From NCBI GenBank assembly GCA_964394795.1, contig CAYMYX010000026.1, positions 1-23,269 on the forward strand: a DNA stretch of 23,269 bases, given 5' to 3'. The notes under the pieces were generated by a model that was not told the origin of the DNA, made no database searches, and saw only the letters and a program-made list of their open reading frames with translations. The translations under genes and the position numbers were made by a program. Of this stretch, positions 8,355-14,970 are shown piece by piece (the stretch's first letter is position 1; each line of letters begins with the position of its first letter). This stretch comes from CAYFUF01 sp964394795. Its GTDB lineage: Bacteria; Bacillota; Clostridia; Tissierellales; Peptoniphilaceae.

Positions 8355-8850
8355 GTGGGTTCTTCCTTTCTTCGTTCATTCGTACGAGAGCATCGCCAAT
8401 CTCTGCGATTTCATCTCTCAGCTTTGCACACTTCTCGTATTCTTCTTGCTCAAGAGCAAGTTCTAATTCTTCAATTGCATCCGATCGTTTTCTGCGCAAG
8501 CTCTTCAGCTGTTCGTCGAAGGCAATATCTCTTGCGCTCTTCTTCGAATCCGCTTCGATCGGCTTCTCTTGGCTCATCTTCTGGAAAGTGAACTTCTCTT
8601 CCCCGGAGTGAGGATTGCGGTTTACCTTAAATTCCATGCTTTCGAAGAAGCCACCTTCCTCTGCTTTCTCCAGCATGGCATTGAGCTGCTCACTAAGCAT
8701 AACTCCGCCCCACTCTTGAGGCATGTTCTGCATCATCTCTTGTAATTTCTCTTTATAGCAAGAGGAGCACATCCGTATTTTTTGCGCCTCTCCATCAACA
8801 AAAACGACGATTTCTACAGAGGCATCGTTAGAACAAAAATCACATTTCAT
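8344..8850 (-). CDS. mcsA: McsA-like zinc/UVR protein
   Basis: A 168-residue protein with two CxxC pairs (Cys3/Cys6 and Cys28/Cys31) that can form one zinc site, a variable middle, and a C-terminal UVR motif within the last ~50 residues (LELALEQEEYEKCAKLRDEI). In B. subtilis McsA activates the protein-arginine kinase McsB and modulates CtsR; that mcsB gene is absent between mcsA and clpC here. AAGGAG precedes the ATG by about 8 bases. It lies between ctsR and clpC, matching the usual operon order. With only two CxxC pairs it is simpler than the Bacillus protein, which carries more. How it works without McsB is unknown; a direct link to CtsR or ClpC through the UVR motif is an inference. Confidence 0.88.
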   Translation of the reverse strand: MKCDFCSNDASVEIVVFVDGEAQKIRMCSSCYKEKLQEMMQNMPQEWGGVMLSEQLNAMLEKAEEGGFFESMEFKVNRNPHSGEEKFTFQKMSQEKPIEADSKKSARDIAFDEQLKSLRRKRSDAIEELELALEQEEYEKCAKLRDEIAEIGDALVRMNEERKNPHGV

Positions 8851-8936
8851 TGTTATGTCTCCTTCTTATATTTAACGCTTGCAAGCAAGCCCATCTAATC
8901 TATCCTATTGGGAATATCTAAATTACCCATAAACAC

Positions 8937-9398
8937 TTACAACAAAAAGACAAGTAACATATTTTTCATTATGCTTGCTCGGACGTGGTTACGGCTTGCC
9001 GCCGGTACGCACCGCAAGGCATTATCGTCCACCGCGTGTATCATGATGTCTCGTTCTCTTAAATTCAAAGCTTCTTGTTCATACAAGGCATTGAGCACAT
9101 GCTTTGCCTTATCGCTGGTAATATCGCTGTTAATCACTTGGTTGAGGAGGCTTTGAACCAGGTCATCCTCCGGCATCTCCATTCTGGAAATACGGATGTA
9201 GCCCGACCCGCCTCTTCTTGATTCAATATAATACCCTTTGTAGGAAGTAAACCTTGATTTGAGGACGTAATTAATCTGCGACGGAGCACAGTTAAAGTAC
9301 TCGGCAAGCTCGTTCCTGCCGATCTCCAGTGTCCCATCCTCACTCTTGTCTAATAAATCCAGCAAAAAATGCTCGATCTTTCCTGTCAAACCTGACAT
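8937..9398 (-). CDS. ctsR: Heat-shock repressor CtsR
   Basis: A 153-residue CtsR repressor. The N-terminal winged helix-turn-helix includes RNELAEYFNCAPSQINYVL and the wing motif RRGGSGYIRI, whose glycines act as the thermosensor in known CtsR proteins. The C-terminal dimerisation/McsB-interaction half follows. The start at 9398 (MSGLTGKIEHFL) has AGGAGA just upstream; the reading from 9485 adds 29 residues with no family likeness and would run across the operator. A CtsR heptad repeat at 9477-9493 lies about 80 bases upstream, so the operon is autoregulated. Target genes probably include mcsA and clpC, and possibly other clp genes elsewhere. Confidence 0.95.
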   Translation of the reverse strand: MSGLTGKIEHFLLDLLDKSEDGTLEIGRNELAEYFNCAPSQINYVLKSRFTSYKGYYIESRRGGSGYIRISRMEMPEDDLVQSLLNQVINSDITSDKAKHVLNALYEQEALNLRERDIMIHAVDDNALRCVPAASRNHVRASIMKNMLLVFLL

Positions 9399-9442
9399 AA
9401 TCTCTCCTATCCCAAACATGCCCAATAGACGATAAACGCATA

Positions 9443-9460
9443 AATCATCCATCGATGATT
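9443..9460 (-). other. Small inverted repeat in the ctsR leader
   Basis: AATCATC-CATC-GATGATT, a 7-bp stem with a 4-base loop, lies between the CtsR operator and the ctsR ribosome site. It has no U-tract, and its role is unknown. Confidence 0.4.
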
Positions 9461-9476
9461 GGAATGCACGTTCATT

Positions 9477-9493
9477 TCTGACCAACTTTGACC
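9477..9493 (-). promoter_or_regulatory. CtsR operator (heptad direct repeat)
   Basis: The minus strand reads GGTCAAA-GTT-GGTCAGA, matching the known CtsR consensus of two (A/G)GTCAAA heptads spaced by three bases, with one change in the second heptad. It lies 79-95 bases upstream of the ctsR start. I could not fix a convincing -10 box for the promoter it should control. Confidence 0.85.
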
Positions 9494-9502
9494 TTTGTTA
9501 AC

Positions 9503-9531
9503 AAAAAAATAGTTTCGTAATGAAACTATTT
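9503..9531 (-). terminator. Intrinsic terminator of the permease remnant, upstream of the ctsR operator
   Basis: Perfect 10-bp stem AAATAGTTTC / GAAACTATTT with a 5-base loop (9507-9531); on the minus strand it runs into a T-tract ending at 9503. It insulates the ctsR operon from the ABC-transporter segment upstream. Confidence 0.8.
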
Positions 9532-9566
9532 GTATTTTACTATCTTTTACCTTCGTTGTCAAGATG

Positions 9567-10736
9567 CTAACTCCAGTGTTGCCTAAGGGACCTGTACGAA
9601 TAAATAATCAACGTTATTGGGATGATCAACGCGATAATGGCATAGCTATTCTCTATTAAGTTGAATAGAATGTTACCAGAATAGAAGGCATTAAGTGATA
9701 CATGATCTACCCATTCAAAGCCCAACATCCTCAATAGTAGGGGGACTACTGTTACTGTCGTGAGAAGTGCAATCGCCACATTACTCCGCTCCAATTTACA
9801 AGCGACAATATAACTAAGAAGGAATGTACAAACTGCAGCCACAAACCTAATAATGTAAATAATTGACAGATATCCTCCTATGCTGATGGATAAATCAGGC
9901 ATAACATAATCCATGGAAGATATTGAACTTAGAGGCGCACTAAGATTATTCAGTGGATATAATTGGTTGACCATCAAAAGTGATGGGAGAAAGCTAATTA
10001 TATACATGATAATAGTAGTCAATAAACCCAGAATTATTTTTGTAGAAATCAAGTTATCTCTGCCATTCACAGTGGTTTTTATAATATTTATCATATCGGT
10101 TTCATACTCTTCAGCCATATAAAGAGTCAACAAAACGATGAGACAAGCTATAAAAATAGAAATCTGGATAAGTTCATTGCTTAAACCGAAATATGATTTC
10201 CCTAACAACAAATTATAACCGGTCTCATACACAAGAACTTGTTCCTTTTCTTCCCCCTGCTTCATCATATCGACTTTATCCAATACTTTTAGAAAACTAT
10301 TGAATGGTAGTTTATTAGTGGCCACATACTGGTTTGTTGCAGATAGTTCATGCTCACTTATTTCTGAACGATTATATTTTTCTTGCGCTTCCATAGCTAA
10401 CTGATCGAGATCGTTGAAACGTTCTTGTTCATCAACAATAAATTCTTCCTTATCTTCGTTCCATAACTCGGATAACTGCTCCATATAATTCTGATAATAA
10501 AATTCATCAGAACCTATCGGTGGTAGATTACTTGCTATTACCACCTGGGAAATGGCAAGGAATACGAAAACTAGTATTCCCTTTTGTGTGACAAGGATTT
10601 TATATATTTCATGCCTAAATAAACTTGAGTGTGTCTTCCGAGATCGCAATCTCCATCGCTTGTTTGCAATTCTAGTAGCAAAATTCCCTCGTACAAAACT
10701 TATGCTAATAATCACAGCGAATAACAGAAGAATCAA
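9567..10736 (-). CDS. ABC-2 type transporter permease, probably lacking its N-terminal part
   Basis: A 389-residue reading with about seven hydrophobic segments: 1-14, 53-69, then after a soluble Glu-rich loop (about 70-187) five more to the C-terminus. The ~110-residue extracytoplasmic loop between early and later helices fits ABC-2 permeases of bacitracin/peptide-type exporters. The reading begins at a TTG (10736) that overlaps the TGA of the preceding lipoprotein reading and has no ribosome site; a TGA lies in frame three codons upstream. Its first residues (LLLFAVIISISFVRG) look like the last helix of a preceding membrane half, followed by a basic linker. I infer that the gene lost its 5' half in a deletion and is not properly expressed. 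No partner ATPase is present. Confidence 0.6.
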   Translation of the reverse strand: MILLLFAVIISISFVRGNFATRIANKRWRLRSRKTHSSLFRHEIYKILVTQKGILVFVFLAISQVVIASNLPPIGSDEFYYQNYMEQLSELWNEDKEEFIVDEQERFNDLDQLAMEAQEKYNRSEISEHELSATNQYVATNKLPFNSFLKVLDKVDMMKQGEEKEQVLVYETGYNLLLGKSYFGLSNELIQISIFIACLIVLLTLYMAEEYETDMINIIKTTVNGRDNLISTKIILGLLTTIIMYIISFLPSLLMVNQLYPLNNLSAPLSSISSMDYVMPDLSISIGGYLSIIYIIRFVAAVCTFLLSYIVACKLERSNVAIALLTTVTVVPLLLRMLGFEWVDHVSLNAFYSGNILFNLIENSYAIIALIIPITLIIYSYRSLRQHWS

Positions 10737-10933
10737 AGGAAGTCAGTTCTGTTCAAATGATAAAAACCATCTTCAGTAGCTACTTCTATTCCTGCAGGCT
10801 GAAAATACGATTTTGTCATGGTGCTCTCGTCAACTTCATCTTGCCCACAAGCAATCAAAAGAAAAGAAAGAAGTATAAGTTGAATGACTGCTACCATTTT
10901 TAAATTAGCTATGGTAAATCGTACTCTTTTCAT
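10733..10933 (-). CDS. Truncated lipoprotein (5' remnant)
   Basis: A 66-residue reading with a Lys/Arg N-terminus, a hydrophobic segment and a lipobox-like LLIAC, giving a lipidated Cys. The mature part stops after about 35 residues (ending GFYHLNRTDFL). The last residues resemble the opening of longer clostridial lipoproteins in which a DGxYYLN-type stretch starts a beta-propeller-like domain, so it is probably the 5' stub of a larger gene. The start at 10933 lies 2 bases after the solute-binding protein stop, with GGGAG upstream. The stop overlaps the permease remnant (TTGA). The family assignment is from memory of similar proteins and is uncertain. Confidence 0.5.
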   Translation of the reverse strand: MKRVRFTIANLKMVAVIQLILLSFLLIACGQDEVDESTMTKSYFQPAGIEVATEDGFYHLNRTDFL

Positions 10934-10935
10934 CA

Positions 10936-12570
10936 CTAACGATCTCCCTTCCACTCTTTTAGTTGTTTATTTGCTTCAGCTATAATTCGATCTATACCTG
11001 CTTCTTGTAACTCCTGAACTAATTGATCAACCTCTTTATCTATATCGGTAATCTGTAGTGTACTAATACGCTGATATGTAGTTGATGGTGGCTCATTAAA
11101 ATTATTGAGTACTAAGACACGATTACATGCTTTAATCTCTGCTGACACCGATGAAGGATTAAACCTAAATCCAAATGGAAAATCTAAAGCATAGGTATTC
11201 ATAAACCAATTCTGATACTCAGCTTTATTATCCGCCATAGAAGAAGATGAATATGTAATTAAGGAATTAGTAAACACACGACCAAAGAGGTTTACAGCCA
11301 TTGAATCGCCTGAAACTACGAGATTACCTTTATTGTCGATTGAATAATCTTCACCTTCTATTCCGTACTGGATTAAATTAGCAATTTCGGGATTGGTAAA
11401 CAAACGGACTAAGAAATTTTTAGCTTCTTCACTTTTATCGGACCAGGAGGCTATACCGGTTTTCCAGTCACCCCAATATAATTGTAAAATTGGACGGCTA
11501 GTATCTGGAATTACGACAACTTCTTTTTCAACTAGTTCCCCATCTTCTATAAAAGTATATTGGTTAACATATGGCTTCGTGGTGAAAGATTCTTGATAGG
11601 TTAAGTTCACCAGAGTATTGCTATCTGGTATGCCTATTTCCAGAAGCCCTTCTTCTTTTAGAGACAAATATTCCTTTACTCTGTTTCGATATAATTCTGT
11701 ACTAAACAAATTTTCAAATTCTCCTGACTCCCCTAAGGCAACGGCATCACATGGTTGTAAAATATATAGCCCTAAGTCATAACCATCACTAATATATGGA
11801 ACTATGATTGGCACTCTATTGTAAGTCTCTTTTAACTCCACTAGAAAGTCATGATTATTCAGTAAATTCGGATCAATTTCATCAATTGCGATTTCCATTT
11901 CATCGAAAATAATGGGATCATAAGATGTAGACAAAAGTGTTGGCAGTAGTGTAGACAAGCCAAATATTTCTCCATCAATGGTAGCTAATGCAATATCAGC
12001 TTCGGAAATAGCATTTCGTAGTCCCGTAGTTTCTTCCGAATCAAGCAGACCACTTAGTGGTTGTAATATTCCCTCTTTTGCACTAAGTTGATAAGCATTC
12101 TCATCACTATCATGGAAGGCTCCTGAGAAACTAATCAAATCCACAGTCTGATCGTTATTCTTCATATTAAACATATTCTCCTTCGTAGCGGCAAAACCTT
12201 CCATTCTTATGTGGTAGTTCACCCCTTCGGACTCAAGAATACTATTTAATTTGTCTTCCCATGTTTTTCGTAATTCATCTACTACAGTACTGTCCTCATT
12301 CTCTACAACTTCATAAGGTTCAGCTATCATCCAAACAAGTTCAACAGATTGATTCTTATCTACGGGTAAATCTTCGCCTGAAATGGGTGTCGTGATCTCC
12401 GCTTCTAATTGTGAATTAAATGAATGATTATCTATTTTTCCAGTATATATTGATGATTCAGTAAATTCATTATCTTCTACATTTGCAGTGCATGAGCCGA
12501 GGGCAAGTATAAAAAGAACGATGATGCAAGTAAAGATGTATGATTTTTGCGACTTAATTTTATTAATCAT
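10936..12570 (-). CDS. Extracellular solute-binding lipoprotein (family 1, DUF3502-like C-terminus)
   Basis: A 544-residue lipoprotein: basic N-terminus, hydrophobic stretch and lipobox LALGSC (Cys27), followed by a Ser/Thr/Glu-rich linker. The body has features of family 1 solute-binding proteins: VWMIAEPYEVV near residue 80, LQPLSGLLD, and the late EAKNFLVRLFTNPEIANLIQYG and FPFGFRFNPSSVSAEI segments. The end (LQEAGIDRIIAEANKQLKEW) matches the DUF3502 pattern seen in carbohydrate-type binding proteins of Firmicutes. It would capture a ligand outside the membrane for an ABC importer, but no importer permease or ATPase is present. AGGAG lies 9 bases upstream of the ATG. The ligand is unknown. 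It belongs to the AT-rich segment. Confidence 0.75.
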   Translation of the reverse strand: MINKIKSQKSYIFTCIIVLFILALGSCTANVEDNEFTESSIYTGKIDNHSFNSQLEAEITTPISGEDLPVDKNQSVELVWMIAEPYEVVENEDSTVVDELRKTWEDKLNSILESEGVNYHIRMEGFAATKENMFNMKNNDQTVDLISFSGAFHDSDENAYQLSAKEGILQPLSGLLDSEETTGLRNAISEADIALATIDGEIFGLSTLLPTLLSTSYDPIIFDEMEIAIDEIDPNLLNNHDFLVELKETYNRVPIIVPYISDGYDLGLYILQPCDAVALGESGEFENLFSTELYRNRVKEYLSLKEEGLLEIGIPDSNTLVNLTYQESFTTKPYVNQYTFIEDGELVEKEVVVIPDTSRPILQLYWGDWKTGIASWSDKSEEAKNFLVRLFTNPEIANLIQYGIEGEDYSIDNKGNLVVSGDSMAVNLFGRVFTNSLITYSSSSMADNKAEYQNWFMNTYALDFPFGFRFNPSSVSAEIKACNRVLVLNNFNEPPSTTYQRISTLQITDIDKEVDQLVQELQEAGIDRIIAEANKQLKEWKGDR

Positions 12571-12650
12571 ATGCTATGCTCCTATAAAAATAGAAGTGAG
12601 ATTCTATCAAGTAATAATCTTAACTATTAATGGTGTTGCAGTCACCCACC

Positions 12651-12656
12651 TGTCAA
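12651..12656 (-). promoter_or_regulatory. Possible -35 element for the solute-binding protein gene
   Basis: TTGACA on the minus strand, 81 bases upstream of the start codon. The best -10 at 17-18 bases (CCATTA/CATTAA) is poor, so only the -35 is offered. Confidence 0.25.
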
Positions 12657-12771
12657 ATCTTGGTAGATGATTTTATTTTGTTTTCATAATCACATATAAA
12701 TGATTTAGTGTGCGGCAATAAAACCAATTCTAAAACTCAACAATTATTGAGATGATTTAAAAATGATAAAA

Positions 12772-12802
12772 ACCAGAGCTGATCGTTGTAATCAACTCTG
12801 GT
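12772..12802 (-). terminator. Intrinsic terminator of the EF-G-like gene
   Basis: The minus strand shows ACCAGAG..CTCTGGT with an extended TGAT/ATCA inner stem (one mismatch) and a 7-base loop, followed by TTTTTATCATTTTTAAA. It lies 20 bases past the stop codon. Confidence 0.85.
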
Positions 12803-12821
12803 CTTATTAATAAAAGTATTC

Positions 12822-14876
12822 TTATTCTTCCTTACTCTTCTCAATAATCTCGTCTTGAAGAGCCTTTGGCACTTGCTCATAGCGAGCAAACTGTGTAGTG
12901 AAGAAGCCGCGGCCTTGAGTCATTGAACGAAGGTCAATCGCGTACTCTGCCATCTCAGCGGCTGGAGCTTCTGCAGATACGACTTGGTTGCCGTATTCGT
13001 CTGGGTTCATGCCGAGGATACGTCCTCTGCGTTTATTCATGTCGCCCATGATGTCGCCCAAGTAGGTGTCAGGAATGGTAATCTCGTAAGCGTTGATAGG
13101 CTCTAACAGGATTGGATCTGCCTCTTCGATACCTTTCTTGAATGCAATCTGTGCAGCCAGTTTGAAGGCCATCTCGTTGGAGTCTACCGCATGGTAAGAT
13201 CCATCATAGAGTGTTGCCTTAACACCGGTTACAGGGTAGCCCGCTAGTGGGCCTTTGGCCATAGCATCCTCTAAGCCCTTTTCGATTGCTGGGAAGTAGT
13301 TCTTCGGTACGGAACCACCAAACACATCCTCTTCAAATACGAAACCTTCTTCGATAGGTTCGAAGCGGATATGAACGTCACCAAACTGACCGGCACCACC
13401 GGATTGCTTCTTGTGGCGGCCTTGAACGTCACTCTTGCCCTTGATTGTCTCACGGTAAGCGGTAATCAGAGGTACACGGTGCGTGTTTACACCAAAGTTC
13501 TTTTCCAACTTCTTCATCATGGCTTCCAATTGGACGTTACCTATACCATGGAGGAGCAATTGATTGGTTTCCTTATTTCTTTCCACCTGGAAAGTTGGCT
13601 CTTCTTCTTGAAGCTTCTGTAGTGAAGGTCCTAATTTATCTTCGTCGTGTTTCTCATTTGCCTCAATAGCAAAGGTTAACGTAGACTCAGGATACTTAAA
13701 TGGTTTGTACTCAATCTTATTTTCAGAGTCGCCGAGCGTGTCACCCGTATGGGTGAAGTCTAACTTGGAGAAAGCACCGATATCGCCGACGACGACATGG
13801 TCCGTGTCAATCTGTTCTTTACCTTTTAAGTAGAACAAGTTCGCTGCCTTGTCTTTCTTACCTTGGGTGAGATTGAAGATGACCCCATCTTTTCTGACTT
13901 CACCTGTAACTACCTTGAAGAGAGAAATCTTACCTACGTAAGGATCGATAATTGTCTTAAAGACTACCGCGCTAGTTGGTTGGTCGCTAGTTGCTTTTGG
14001 CACTTCGCCTTCAACTGGACGGAAACCAGAGTGAGCTCTTTCATCGTTTGGCGCAGGCATGTACTTTACGATGCAGTCGAGTAGCAAGTCGATGCCCGCT
14101 CCTTGGGAGGTACCGGCAATAACAGGAACGCAGGAACCGTTAAGCATCGCTGCGGTCATTCCGTTATTGATTTCCTCAGTCGTAAAGGTATCCCCATTAA
14201 AGTACTTCTCCATTAAGTCATCATCGGTCATTGCAATAAGTTCAACAACTTCATCGTAAGCCGCTTCCATTTCAGCGACACGAATCTCTGGGATCTCAAC
14301 CTCAGTTTTGTTGAATCCGTCGTATTTGTAAGCCTTCTTATCGATAATATCGATTAAGCCTTCGAAGCTTTCGCCCATACCTAATGTCAGCGTTAGTGGA
14401 ACGACTTTCTTACCGAATTGTTGGTGAAGGTCGGAAATATTCACATTGAAGTCCACGCCTTCTTTATCCATCTTGTTCAAGAAGATAACACGTGGCAAAT
14501 CAATCTTTTCGGCATAGTTCCAATTTAGCTCCGTACCAACTTCAATACCGTTCGCTGCATCAATTACAAGAAGCGCAGATTCTGCCGCTCTCATTGAACT
14601 AACGACTTGGCTTTCAAAGTCAAAGTATCCAGGAGTATCGATGATGTTGATTTTATTATCTTTCCACTCTAGAGGAAGTACGCTTAGATTCATGGAAATT
14701 CCTCTAGCTATTTCTTCTTTGTCATAGTCGGAAACAGTATTTCCCTGCTCTTTGGAACCCATTCTGGATATTGATTTCGCCTCGTATAACATTGCTTCTG
14801 ATAATTCTGTTTTTCCAGATCCACTATGGCCAACCAAAGCTACATTTCTTATCTGTTCCGTCTCGAACCTCTTCAT
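12822..14876 (-). CDS. Elongation factor G-like GTPase (EF-G paralogue)
   Basis: A 684-residue translational GTPase with the full EF-G layout: G domain with P-loop GHSGSGKT (16-23), G3 DTPGYFDF (80-87), G4 NKMD, then domain II, domain III, domain IV (VQGRHKKQSGGAGQFGDVHI region) and domain V ending near the C-terminus. Compared with housekeeping EF-G, the P-loop GHIDAGKT and the G3 DTPGHVDF differ; the catalytic His is Tyr84. This places it with the EF-G-like/EF-G2 proteins whose exact role (ribosome rescue, stress or tetracycline-like protection) is unsettled. The start at 14876 has AGGAGGG seven bases upstream; the reading from 14909 lacks support. No ribosomal protein or EF-Tu genes are adjacent, again unlike fusA. 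Confidence 0.85.
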   Translation of the reverse strand: MKRFETEQIRNVALVGHSGSGKTELSEAMLYEAKSISRMGSKEQGNTVSDYDKEEIARGISMNLSVLPLEWKDNKINIIDTPGYFDFESQVVSSMRAAESALLVIDAANGIEVGTELNWNYAEKIDLPRVIFLNKMDKEGVDFNVNISDLHQQFGKKVVPLTLTLGMGESFEGLIDIIDKKAYKYDGFNKTEVEIPEIRVAEMEAAYDEVVELIAMTDDDLMEKYFNGDTFTTEEINNGMTAAMLNGSCVPVIAGTSQGAGIDLLLDCIVKYMPAPNDERAHSGFRPVEGEVPKATSDQPTSAVVFKTIIDPYVGKISLFKVVTGEVRKDGVIFNLTQGKKDKAANLFYLKGKEQIDTDHVVVGDIGAFSKLDFTHTGDTLGDSENKIEYKPFKYPESTLTFAIEANEKHDEDKLGPSLQKLQEEEPTFQVERNKETNQLLLHGIGNVQLEAMMKKLEKNFGVNTHRVPLITAYRETIKGKSDVQGRHKKQSGGAGQFGDVHIRFEPIEEGFVFEEDVFGGSVPKNYFPAIEKGLEDAMAKGPLAGYPVTGVKATLYDGSYHAVDSNEMAFKLAAQIAFKKGIEEADPILLEPINAYEITIPDTYLGDIMGDMNKRRGRILGMNPDEYGNQVVSAEAPAAEMAEYAIDLRSMTQGRGFFTTQFARYEQVPKALQDEIIEKSKEE

Positions 14877-14907
14877 AAGACACCCTCCTATACTAATTTC
14901 TTTCTCC

Positions 14908-14916
14908 ATGATAGCA
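14908..14916 (-). promoter_or_regulatory. Possible extended -10 promoter of the EF-G-like gene
   Basis: The minus strand reads TGCTATCAT (TGN plus a TATCAT -10) about 32 bases upstream of the start codon, with an AT-rich upstream region but no clear -35. Confidence 0.4.
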
Positions 14917-14943
14917 TAAAAACGTTTTCAATTCATCTATTTT

Positions 14944-14964
14944 CCCAGACGCTTAACGTCTGGG
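14944..14964 (-). other. Hairpin just after glmS (no U-tract on the coding strand)
   Basis: CCCAGACG-CTTAA-CGTCTGGG, a perfect 8-bp GC-rich stem, begins 7 bases after the glmS stop. On the minus strand it is followed by AAAATAG, not T residues, while the plus strand has GGATTTT. It may be a weak terminator, an RNA 3' stabiliser or an attenuator before the EF-G-like gene. Confidence 0.6.
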
Positions 14965-14970
14965 GATTTT

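Larger units (their letters stand above)
9540..12770. other. AT-rich, probably acquired and decaying ABC-transporter segment
   Basis: This block between ctsR and the EF-G-like gene is visibly richer in A and T (Asn/Ile/Ser/Tyr-rich products, AAT/ATA/TTA codons) than both neighbours. It holds a solute-binding lipoprotein, a truncated lipoprotein and a partial permease, with no ATPase gene. No integrase, transposase or flanking direct repeats are visible, so the route of entry is unknown. Confidence 0.55.

Noticed and set aside
9399..9485. 29-residue N-terminal extension of CtsR
   Set aside because: It overlaps the CtsR operator, has no family similarity, and a good ribosome site precedes the ATG at 9398.
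12571..12771. Possible small gene or mobile-element end in the AT-rich gap
   Set aside because: No reading with a ribosome site and no inverted or direct terminal repeats could be found; only a possible -35 box was kept.
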